Part shown: in pieces, positions 15,434 through 25,350 of the stretch
How positions within the stretch are numbered: position 1 is the stretch's first letter
How the letters are laid out: every line of letters starts with the position of its first letter
The notes under the pieces: generated by a model
What the model saw: the letters and a program-made list of their open reading frames with translations, nothing else
Database searches by the model: none
What the model was told of the DNA's origin: nothing
Translations under genes and position numbers: made by a program
Assembly: GCF_905475395.1 (NCBI RefSeq)
Contig: NC_058339.1
Coordinates: forward strand, 9,866,001 to 9,930,000
Direction of reading: 5' to 3'
DNA length: 64,000 nucleotides
Source: Chrysoperla carnea
Taxonomy: Eukaryota > Arthropoda > Insecta > Neuroptera > Chrysopidae

Positions 15434-18400
15434 TCATAAAGCCCCACGACTAGTTCCCAATCCTCGCGCTGGGAGTGAATTACTTTTAGCAGGAAGTTCT
15501 CTTGCATGTGAATGTGCTACAACAATACTAAGACATTGTACCCATTCTTCAGCATTCTTACCATCCTTTGGTTTTAATATAAGCGATTGATCACCAGTAA
15601 ATATTTCAAATGCTTTTGGAATGTTTCTAGCACCTCGTGATACCTTTACTGATCTTATTTGATTCACATCGATACTTTCACCACCACTCTAAAACAAACA
15701 AAAAATTTTGTCCATTAAAAATCAGTTCAAGTGTGAGAAACAATATTGATAAAACTTTGTGATGAGAGATGCTATTTTAAGCAGATGAAGCTATAGAATT
15801 CTGTCAGAATCAGACGCCACGCATAAAGCCCATAGCTTCTCCGTCGGAATTTCTCCCTCAGGATTGCTAGATCCAAGATTTCAGATCTAAACATTCTAAT
15901 CCTTACGCCCTGCAGGTTTTTGAAAGTACAAACAACATGTATGGAGGTTTCATCGTCCTCAATAGAGATCCTACAAGTGGGATCATCAAAGATCTCCATG
16001 TTATGATGTTGATACAATGAAAACTAACAGAATTCTAGATTGCTGATGTGGAACTATTCGTAATCAATATTGTAACTTACCGATCCTTTCACTGATAAAT
16101 GAGCTCCAGACAATGTAAAATATCTTGTCCTCCATCGTCTAAAAAGTCTCCATCTTCCCTTTTTCTCTTTTAATTGTCCCTCAATAACTGGTTGAGTATT
16201 CCCTAAACATAATAAACAATTACATAAATTGAATATGAGTTCATCAACTTTGGAATCATTTTTGTCCAGATTTTGACATATTCAGGTAATTCAATAATAC
16301 ATTGACAAACTTCGGGAAATCTTTTTATCTCAAAATATAAACAAAACAAAAAAATTATGAACAGCATTTATTAATCTAAAAATGTGCATGGCCTGTTTAA
16401 AAATTAAAGTATATAAAAAAATACCTCTTAAAAATCCAACGGCTCTTTCAGGATGTGTACAAAGAAAACAACCCCATTGTAAATTTGTACCACCTAATGG
16501 ATCAGCACTACCGCCTACTGGCGCAGGACCCAATTGGAAGACATCAAAAAATCCAGAATGCCGTAATTCATTTAATAAAGCTTCCTGATCTTTAGCACAA
16601 GGAAAAGCGCTTGTAACTAATGTTAGAAATGTTTTATTTTCACATTTCAACATATCCCAACAATGTTTCAAACTGGTTACAGATGCATCCCTGCTGGATA
16701 ATGCATGTGGCGATCGCGCTTGTAATGCGATAAACATTAAGTGAATCCATACGCGTGGATTTCTTGTTCTCATTGTGAAAAATGTTCGTGAATATAAACA
16801 ATGTTGACCTCTTGCTTGGCATGCAAAGTGTAATTTTGCCAATTTTTTTGCTCTTCTTTCTGGAATTATGGATGGATATATTTCAATATTTAAAATGCAT
16901 AAAGAATAGATCATGTATAAACATTTTTATACCATGCATATATGAAATATACATAGTATATTAAGTTTAGTCCCAAGTTTGTAACGCTTAAAAATAATGA
17001 TGCTAGGAAAAAAATTTTGTCATAGGTGTTCATAGAATCACCTAATTAGTCCATTTCCGGTTGTCCGTCCGTCCGTCCGTCTGTGGACACGATAACTCAA
17101 AAACGAAAAAAGATATCGAGCTGAAATTTTTACAGCGTACTCAGGACGTAAAAAGTGAGGTCAAGTTCGTAAATGAGCATCATAGGTCAATTGGGTCTTG
17201 GGTCCGTAGGACCCATCTTATAAACCGTTAGAGATAGAACAAAAGTTTAAATGTAAAAAATGTTCCTTATCAAAATTTAAACAACTTTTGTTTGAAACAT
17301 TTTTTCGTAAACATCCCTGTTTACCCGTGAGGGCGCCAATTAGGCGGAAATTTTATAATATGTGTACAAACAATTCACTAAATATCGGTCGGTAATGCAG
17401 AAACCTATAATGTCATTTACATATGTACTATACTTTATTAGTTATGTATGTGTCCCATGTTTGTATGTGTTATGTGATAAAGAAATCAACACGGACTATG
17501 CATGGTATTTCAACAATTAACTCAGTCAATTGTTTGTTTTCACTTGTTTACCTTCAATTGTACATTTAGCTGGAGGAGGAATTCGAACTGATACTTTGTC
17601 CATATATGCCTTAATTTTATCAAGATGCTTTTCACAAAAATGTTGTACAGTATCGCGCATTGGATAAGGCTCAAACACACTCATACGCTGAAACCAAACA
17701 TACAATTAGCACGGTAAAGGAAATATATAGCTAGCGATTTAATGCAAGTTTTTACAGAAACTTACATTTTGAGCCATATTATTATTTGCGTTCACAATTG
17801 TCACACTTGTATTATTATTATTCCGACGTGATGTAACAGTTGTAGGTCCAGAAATTGAAACATTTCCAGAACCCATTTGAGAAGTATGTGAAATAGAAAC
17901 AGTTCCTCCAATTGTTACAGGACCAGAAGTAATTGAAATAGGATTAGCTGGACTCATTGAACTTAATGGCGGTGGATTTGAGTTACTAGTCATACCTCCC
18001 GGACCAGATATCTATGAAATGAAAAATGGTTATAGTCAACATTTTGCAAATTGTTTTATTCTCTTTATGATAATTTATTTACCGTTACCGATCCCATAGT
18101 TAATGGACCTTGGCTTAACGGTCTAGGACCTTTAGGAGAAATTGTTGTAACTGTAACTCCACCGCTAGATACTCTGGTTGGTCCAATACTCGGGCTAATA
18201 CCCCATTTATTTGCACCAGTCACAGTTACATTATTGCTAAGCGGTGGAGGCACAGGAATATTTTGTATTTGTGATGGCGGCTGTGGAACTGAATTTACAC
18301 TTGGTGAGTTAATTTGTTGTGATGAACTTAATCTTGTCATGCTTTTATGTAAGCCTCCAACAGATCCTCCTAAATAAAAAAGATAAATTCATAGCAAAAA

Positions 18401-21400
18401 AGGAATATGACACAGCACATAAAAATAGGTATCTTTTTTATGTTCATTCAATGAAAAAATCAGATAAGACTAACAGATATGGTTTACATTTTTTTACTCG
18501 TGGCGTTGACATCTTAGCGTTAAAATCGCATAGCATGAGTTTGACAGGTATGAAGGGAAACTATTCGTTTTTTTTTACGTCTTGAAAATCTAATCCCTAA
18601 ATTTATGAACTCAGTATTTCTAAGAAATTAAATTAGAACACTAAATATAATAAAAATTCTTACCGGCAATATTAAGACGTGTCATGCTCCGATGTGTGTT
18701 ACCTGATGTTGTAGTATGCAATCGTCCCGTACTTCTAGAATCACCAAGTTTAGCACGACGTGTGTACCCACCCGTTTGTGTCACTGTTGTTTGTGTTACA
18801 GTACTTTGCGTACTGACTGGTGGAATTTGTGTAACACTTTGTGATGAACTTTGTGATAAAATTGGTTGTGAATTTTGTGACGGTTGAACTACAGGAGGTG
18901 GTGATGCAGGTAATGGCGGCGAAGTTTGAATTGAACCACCTACTTTTACAATTGTTACACCACATGATGTTTGATTCACTTGATTTGAGCTAAAAAAATT
19001 TATATAAAACTAAACTTAAACAAAACTTATCTTTTTTTTTTTGTCTTTTCACAAATTCAGTTAAATTTATCCCACTCCAACTTGAGAAAATTCTCATATT
19101 CATCACTGCTTATAAAAATTAAAAAAAAAATGTAAATACCTTTGATGCCTTTGTCGAACTCCGGCTAAAACTTTATCGGTGAATAAAACTGGATAAGAAC
19201 TACAAAGTAATGTTGCCTCTCTTAATAATGTACTCTGTGATCCTCGATCCGCTTTCGGCAATTGTTCCAAAACAAAATTCAACGCGTCTTGAGCTCGATC
19301 CTAATTAAAGAAGAAAAATTTTTATGAAATAATTTTCTGAAGAAACTGAAACCTTTGTTCAAAATTTTGTCTAAATATGATAAAATCAGTTTACTTACTT
19401 TGCTTAACTTTCCAACAGCAGCGATTACCTGTGCAGCCGGACAAACAATATGCGGATGTTTTTGCGCAGCCTTTTTAATTGCAGACACATGTTCCACCAA
19501 AACCGTAGGTCGTCGTTCAGCTAAATTTAAAAATACTTGAATGGTTGCGGATGCGGTTGTAGCATTATTTAAATATTCGCATAATTGAGGCACGCTTGCT
19601 TCCAACAACTATAAATTAAAATTTTGTTATAAACATACCAACAATTATTAAACAAGGGTTTTTAGCTTAGAAACATATTTACTCCTAGGAAGCCTAATCT
19701 ATGAATGGTTCGAGGAACTGAATCGCCTGGCACTGAAAATAAAGCTGTACTGTTTTACTCACCGTAGGCTTATTCTTTGCAATCAATGCAAATAAATTTA
19801 ATAAAGCTAATTTTTCTTGATTGTCACAAAGTGGTAATAGTGAAACTAGCGCCATAGCATGTCCTTGTAATGGTTCTTTTGATACTTCATAAATTTGTGC
19901 AAGAACTCGACATAATGGATAATTTCCTACAAAATAAAATATTAAGGTTTAATAATTTATCGCTTAAAGGTACGTTTCAAGACATCACTTAACATTCTAG
20001 AAAAACAAGAGGTAGGGGAAAACACCCCTTAGAGAGTTGAATAATATTGTGGAACATTCTAGAAAAATTTAGTGGTGGCAATTTTAACAATGGTGTGCGT
20101 GAGAATCAATAAGCACCCAAAATATTTACCAAAAAACTTGTTTAGTGAGAATTGAAAACCTCGATAAGTGATAGAAAGATTGCGACGCTTTGATCTTTTA
20201 CTTTTCCAGGGGCTCGACTGTATATGATAAGCAAGGATATCGATAATCTACCTGAGTTTAAATTAGTAAACTCCGACTCAATTTCAAAGAGATAGAACGT
20301 CTAATTAATCCGGAAAAATAGACAAAATTAAACTAAAGTTGATTAACAAACCTGAAATAATAGAATCCATAATCGGTTGAACATGTGGACTTAACAACGG
20401 TGCATGTTCGATAGCTGCTAACGATAAATAAGAAGCCATATTTCTAGAAAGTTCTTTATTTCCTTTATGTAAAAATTTTACTGCAACTGGTATTGCACGT
20501 TGCATAACACTTTTCTTATTATAATTCTAGAAACAAACAAGACATAAATTATTTTCGAATTTCGATTTAATAGGAAATATTAATGAAATTTAAATTTGGT
20601 TCAAATATTTTTCTTCCGTAAATTATCGGAATTAAATAAATCATAAATGGGAGAAAATATATTGAAAATTTATGAGAAATTTTAAGTGAGTTCGCACTAA
20701 ATAAGTAATATCTTACCAAAAATATACAAGAAATAATATCAGCTGAAATTTTTGCATGCGGAGGATCTTCATCACGTACAGACGGTTGTAAATTATGGTG
20801 CAAACATGATTCAAGAAGTGTAACCAGAGCATCACAATGTTGTTCAACGGTACCAGTTTCTCGTACACAGGATGTGACACGTGTCACACATATTTCTACT
20901 ACGCTTTGATCGTTGTCATTATGAGCATAATCTGGTAATGATGCTATTGAAGTGATTTCTTTTAACTGAAAATTAAAAAAAAATTCATTTTTTTACTTTT
21001 ACTTCCATTACAATCATAAATTTCAATGATAGATTAGGTACTAAAGGTAGTTACTAAGGGTTAACCCATGCCGTGGCCCATAGGCAATGCAATAGGGAAT
21101 ATTTATGAAATTTAAATTTGGTTGAAATATTTTTCTTCCGTAACTTTAATGACTGGACATTTCAACTAAACCCCGACATAAGAGGGCTTTTAACCGACAC
21201 CCTCTTTATGGAAAGTATGCAAATGAGAAAGATAAAGAAGCTTGTAAAATGGCCATCACTTCTGAAATTAGCGCATTCTAAAACATGTAATTTAGTAAAA
21301 ATATCTCATGCAGCTGATAAAAAAATTTTTTTTGCAGACCTGTGTAATTAATTATAATATATATCTAATTCGAATAACGATTTATCATTTAAGTTCAATA

Positions 21401-22227
21401 ATAGCTTTATCACGTTTAGATAAGAAATGATTGATTCTAGCCTTTATCGGCTTATCTATTGTTTACGTCAAACTAAATTAAATATATGAAGCCTATCATA
21501 TTTTAACTCTCTATACAGTAGATCCGCGGTAGTCCGGCCCCTGTCTAATCCGGCACCCCTTGTAATCCGACATAACTATAACGATAATTACAATTCAGAT
21601 TTATTATAAATACATGAATTCTCCGTGGCTGAAATTAGAAAATGATTGATATCTTACCCCTTTGTCGGTTTACAAAGTATTCTTTTTCAAAAACTTCCGG
21701 ACAACAGTGGGTTTGTGGCAATACTCTATAGTTCGACAAATTCGATAATTCGACAACATCTTTCAAAAAGTTTGTCGGATTACCGCGGGTCCACTGTATT
21801 ATGCAAGTGTCTCAATATAGTATACTCGTTGTTCTAGTAATTGAAGACGTAGCTTCCTGAAGAGTATCTGGGTTGTCTCGTATGGATGCAACTGCACCCA
21901 TAATATTTTTAATTTGCTCATCTGTGATTTGGGGTTTATTTGAATACATTAGACTTTTCATATATTGCCAAAGAAAGCCAAATATTCGACTTTAAAACGA
22001 TTAAAATTTATAATTTGGCCTATTCTAAGCATTTTTTGTGTCTTGCCATTTTACGCCTTATCTCAACATTTTCGAGATTTACAGAATAAAAAATTATTGC
22101 GAGGAAAAAAATGTATATTTACCACTTCGGTTAAATCATTTACAATTGCTGCATCCGATACAGAAAATAAATCGCCGGCTCTCGATAAATCCCTGTTATT
22201 AAGTACTTGTGTAAACAACTCGTGCAT
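15434..22227 (-). CDS. melt: Melted / VEPH1, PH-domain signalling protein (complete, 13 coding exons)
   Basis: Melted is a membrane-recruited PH-domain protein that modulates insulin/TOR/FOXO signalling and, in flies, Hippo-linked photoreceptor fate. Coding exons (minus) are 22227-22123, 20965-20717, 20526-20352, 19926-19763, 19608-19399, 19300-19140, 18989-18664, 18369-18083, 18011-17766, 17687-17552, 16859-16425, 16202-16081 and 15688-15434. They total 957 codons, giving 956 aa. The start gives [20 protein letters not shown], the conserved melted/VEPH1 N-terminus. Residues 1-354 are helical-repeat-like ([20 protein letters not shown]). Residues 355-641 are low-complexity Ser/Thr/Pro/Asn. 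Residues 642-832 are the conserved middle ([22 protein letters not shown]). Residues 833-950 are the PH domain ([20 protein letters not shown]). Several introns carry repeats. Borders are my reading of GT-AG sites; alternative splicing cannot be excluded. Confidence 0.94.
15772..16017 (-). pseudogene. Non-LTR retrotransposon fragment in the last melted intron
   Basis: An 81-codon frame contains [19 protein letters not shown] followed by spaced Leu and Arg. This resembles the Cys-His knuckle at the C-terminus of jockey/R1-type LINE ORF2 proteins. It lies wholly inside the intron between the two PH-domain exons and has no splice sites in phase with them, so it is a TE remnant and not an exon. 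Confidence 0.55.
16925..17548 (+). mobile_element. Helentron-like (DINE-1-type) non-autonomous element in melted intron 10
   Basis: This is a near full-length copy. It has 5' ATACCATGCATATATGAAAT, the conserved block TTTAGTCCCAAGTTTGTAAC, a (GTCC)n tract near 17055, and the A-rich body with GGGTCTTGGGTCCGTAGGAC. At the 3' end it has the subterminal inverted repeat TATGCATGGTAT, a stem-loop CAATTAACTCAGTCAATTG, and the terminus TTTTCACTTGTT. This layout (GTCY microsatellite, subterminal inverted repeats, 3' hairpin) is that of DINE-1/HINE elements. Its 3' end lies 4 bp from the melted exon at 17552. It has no coding capacity. The repeat itself is certain; the class is inferred. Confidence 0.85.
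20567..20700. repeat. Decayed copy of the CAATAGGGAATATTCATG MITE family
   Basis: AATAGGAAATATTAATGAAA and GGTTCAAATATTTTTCTTCC match the end of the MITE at 14679-15070. The copy lies inside melted intron 2, and no opposite TIR is recognisable. Confidence 0.5.
21087..21165. repeat. One end of the CAATAGGGAATATTCATG MITE family
   Basis: GCAATAGGGAATATTTATGA, then TTCTTCCGTAACTTTAATGA and CTGGACATTTCAACTAAACC, match the right end of the 14679-15070 element in reverse. The similarity stops abruptly after that, so the copy is truncated. It lies in melted intron 1. Confidence 0.65.
21516..21796. mobile_element. Pogo/Tigger-like MITE, 281 bp, TA target-site duplication
   Basis: The ends are CAGTAGATCCGCGGTAGTCC at the left and, read inward from the right, CAGTGGACCCGCGGTAATCC. 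Both are flanked by TA. TIRs of the CAGTnGACCCnCGnTAATCCG type are typical of pogo/Tigger (CENP-B-related) transposons. No transposase frame lies between the ends. The element sits in the long first intron of melted. Confidence 0.82.
21812..21961 (-). other. Small ORF (49 aa) in melted intron 1, possible HTH remnant
   Basis: From an ATG at 21961 the frame reads [20 protein letters not shown] then an [13 protein letters not shown] tail and a stop at 21812-21814. The pattern of a helix with DNP and T-x-x-EA, then S/T-rich residues, weakly recalls a psq-type helix-turn-helix as found at the start of pogo-type transposases, and a pogo-like MITE lies directly beside it. It could instead be an unrecognised short peptide or an alternative melted exon. 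Homology is not established. Confidence 0.25.
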
Positions 22228-22699
22228 GATGCTTTCTTCTCATTTGTACAACATTTTTTTTGATAAGTAATTAATATATTTCTAAAAACATATTATCTCT
22301 GAAAAAAATAAAATAAAAAATTATTTTTAAAACAAGATGGTTTGAAAAAATGTTTCACTTGAAAAATGAAATAATTTAGTAAAAGTGTAATTTTATGTCA
22401 TGAAGGACTTTTCCATTAAAAAGATTCGAACTTTAAACTTAAATCAAAATGTACATGAGGTGAGTATAAACTGGATTTTTTCATATGAAAGAGTTTTTAA
22501 TGTGTTTTTGAGTTTAAAGTTCGAAAAATTTGAGCAGTAATTCGGATTTGACGGCGGTTTTTGGCATTCGATTCGTTAGAGCGTCATGAAAATTTGTGAC
22601 TTAGTCTGATTTATAAGAAATTAAAAATATGCAATTAGCATAATTAATATGCATTATAAATTTTGACCGTTAATATTAAATAATTCGGTTAATTGTGAT

Positions 22700-23020
22700 G
22701 CAAATGATTCCAAACTTGTAACAAGGCGGTTTTTGTGGTCACTGAACACGAATATCGTGACAGAATTGGTCTCACAGGAACCTGGTGCTTAGGGTAAACG
22801 GTTCCTCGTCGTCTAGTGGAGTTTCCGGAAAATTCGTCATATAATCAGTCCAAACTCGTATCTCGGGGATTTTTGGGGTCACTGAACAAGAATATCGGGA
22901 CGGAATTGGTCTCAGAGGTACCTGGTGCAACGGTATCCTCGTACTTCCTGGAGTTTTCGAGAAATTCGTCATATAATCAGTCCAAACTCGTTACTGGGGG
23001 GTTTTTGAGGTAGCTGAACA
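22700..23020. repeat. Tandem repeat, period about 132 bp, roughly 2.4 units
   Basis: The motif TCATATAATCAGTCCAAACT recurs 132 bp apart (22840 and 22972), following ACCTGGTGC and preceding GGGGTCACTGAACA. A diverged first unit begins near 22705 (GATTCCAAACTTG). The units are unusually GC-rich for this window. Confidence 0.8.
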
Positions 23021-24499
23021 TATTTTAACAACAATTTTTTAGCAATAGATTCCAAAACTAGAAATTACAATGCTTTTTCCGCAGAGATTACAGCTGTTAT
23101 TTCTTTTAAATCCCACAAAAAAAAATATTTCAAAATAATGCTGATATGCATAAAAATCAAGTAAGTATACAACTGAATGAACTGTAATAACATTATAATA
23201 TAAAATACGTACAAAAAATAGCATGAATTTAAAAAAAAAAAATGTTACATCGTGATGCGAATCATAAAATTACAATTTATAATAAATTGCAAAGAAATCA
23301 CCGTTATTTTATTCAACATTAATTTATTGAACTGAACAAAAAAAAGTTTTTATTTCTAAAAATATATCTTAAATAAAATCATGAAATAAATAACAAACTA
23401 CTTTCATGAAATAAATGAAAAATTAAAAAAACATCTCCAGAATTTTCGTAAATAGATTAAAGAAATTATTATTCAAATTAAAAAAAACGATAGATAAGTT
23501 TATAATTAAGATAAAATCTGTTTAGATGCATAATAGGTATTGTGATTTTTTTTAAAATATCACTTTCTACAATACCAGATTTTCTAAAGTTCACATTTAA
23601 ATAAAATTTAAAATATATCTATTAATTCTTTTATGTTAAACAAGTTAGTAAAATAAATTATTTAATATAAATTTTCTGTAATAAATTTAGAAAATCTCTA
23701 TGAAAATTGATTACAATATTTACAACAAAATAAAAACAAATTTTTTAATGTAACCTCACAAAGAATATAAATAAAAACAATAAAAATATTAAATTTCAAC
23801 AATTACCTAATTAATCCGTAATGAATGTAATCGTTAATGAATGTTTCACATCTTAATTTTATTTTTTAAAAAAGATAAATAAAAATTAACTTATTTGCCA
23901 CATAACCATATAACAAAACTACTTTCCTTTCTCCGTATTGCAGCTATCTTTATTGCACATTTGTAAGACTGTAGTCGCGTAAACATAAATAAACCGTATA
24001 GTAAGGCAACAACCTGCGATTTCCCTATTTGTAAATTATTTTTTAAAGTTCATTATTATCATAAATAATTAATACATCTATCTTGTGTCTAGTATAGTTG
24101 AATTCATGTGCTAGAGAAAGATATGTATATGAACGTATTTCCTGTACCGTTTGAAAACTCAGGTGCGGCCATGTGTGAGTGACAGCAACAGGTATTTCCT
24201 CAAATGAAAAAAATTATACTCTCAGATCAGTAATCATTTTTATTCAGTACCGTATTCGCAATTATTACGGATGTAATAAAAAAAAAAAAATATATTTTTA
24301 GAGTAATCCTAGGAACAATTGGAGCTCTGACGATCCTTATAAAAAAAAAATTTCTCAATAAAATTCAAATTTTCATTTCATATTCCCCAAATCTGATTTC
24401 TGAAGTAAAATCTTCATGAAGATAGTTTTAAGAACTGCTCATTAGTATTCATTCATTAATAATATAAAAGACGGTGTTACTAATAAGTTAAATTATAGA

Positions 24500-25010
24500 T
24501 GCAATTTTTTTAGGGGCCAACCCAACCCAACCTTTTGAAAAAATCGAAAAAAACGCAAAAAATATTTTGTCTTGGAATTTGATGAAACTCGGTGGATGGG
24601 GTGGGTAATTTTGATCCAAAAAGTATAAAAATCAGGTTGGTTAATTTAATGATTGGATGCAGAGTTTCTGAGATATCGCAATATTTGGATCGATTTTAGT
24701 CCGAATCTCAAAAATTATTCGACCAGTCAACAAATGCACCCGATTTTTGTACTTTTTGGGTCATATGGTACCCCTTTGAAAAAATCGAGAAAATCGGGAA
24801 AAAAAAATTTTGTTTTGGAATTTGATGAAACTCGGTGGATGGGGTAATTTTGATCCAAAAAGTATAAAAATCCGGTTAATTTAATGATTGGAGGCAGAGT
24901 TTCTGAGTGATCGCAATTTTTGGATCGATTTTAGCCTGTATCTCAAAAAATATTCGACCAGTCAATTAGTGCACCCGATTTTTGTACTTTTTGGGTCAAT
25001 TATAAAGGAC
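24500..25010. repeat. Tandem repeat, period about 243 bp, two units (family D)
   Basis: TTGATGAAACTCGGTGGATG recurs at about 24580 and 24823. Shared blocks are TTTTGATCCAAAAAGTATAA, ATTTAATGATTGGA, and ATTCGACCAGTCAA. The same family recurs at 57160-57860 with a longer period and as a fragment near 39940-40090. Confidence 0.85.
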
Positions 25011-25350
25011 AAAAAATATTAGCAATTCTTTTAAATTTGTAACTTTTGAGTTGTTAAAGATTGAAAAAATAATAATATTCTAAGATATTGCAATTTATAA
25101 AAAATGAAACATTTATTAATACGGTTCTGAATTTTAAAAATATGTGGGACATAACAAGCCTAGAAGTAGTTGCAGACAAAATATTAGTAATATTTTTAGT
25201 GGAATTTAATTTTCTAACGTTGTTTATAAATGTCAAAAAGCACGCGGTATTTATAAACTAAATGACATAAACTACCATAAACTTTAATAAAAAATATTTG
25301 ATAATAAAAATAAAACATATTTTCTTATTGTTATTAGAAAATTCGTAAAA

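Larger units (their letters stand above)
22228..25350. other. Intergenic between divergent melted and TRMT10C, with tandem repeats
   Basis: The 5' regions of both genes lie here. It contains two tandem arrays listed separately (22700-23020 and 24500-25010). The A/T-rich remainder, including 23030-24480, shows no exon or element I can name. Confidence 0.55.

Noticed and set aside
16330..16914. 194-aa minus ORF as a separate gene
   Set aside because: Its core is melted exon 11 (16425-16859); both ends run into intron sequence.
17055..17090. CRISPR-like or regulatory meaning of the GTCC repeats
   Set aside because: It is a tetranucleotide microsatellite common to all copies of the Helentron-like family; there are no spacers.
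18051..18377. Plus-strand 108-aa ORF
   Set aside because: It is antisense to a melted exon (Ser/Thr/Pro-rich) and has no independent support.
21812..21961. Additional melted coding exon
   Set aside because: Exons 22227-22123 and 20965-20717 join in frame and reproduce the conserved melted N-terminus without it, and it lacks matching splice sites.
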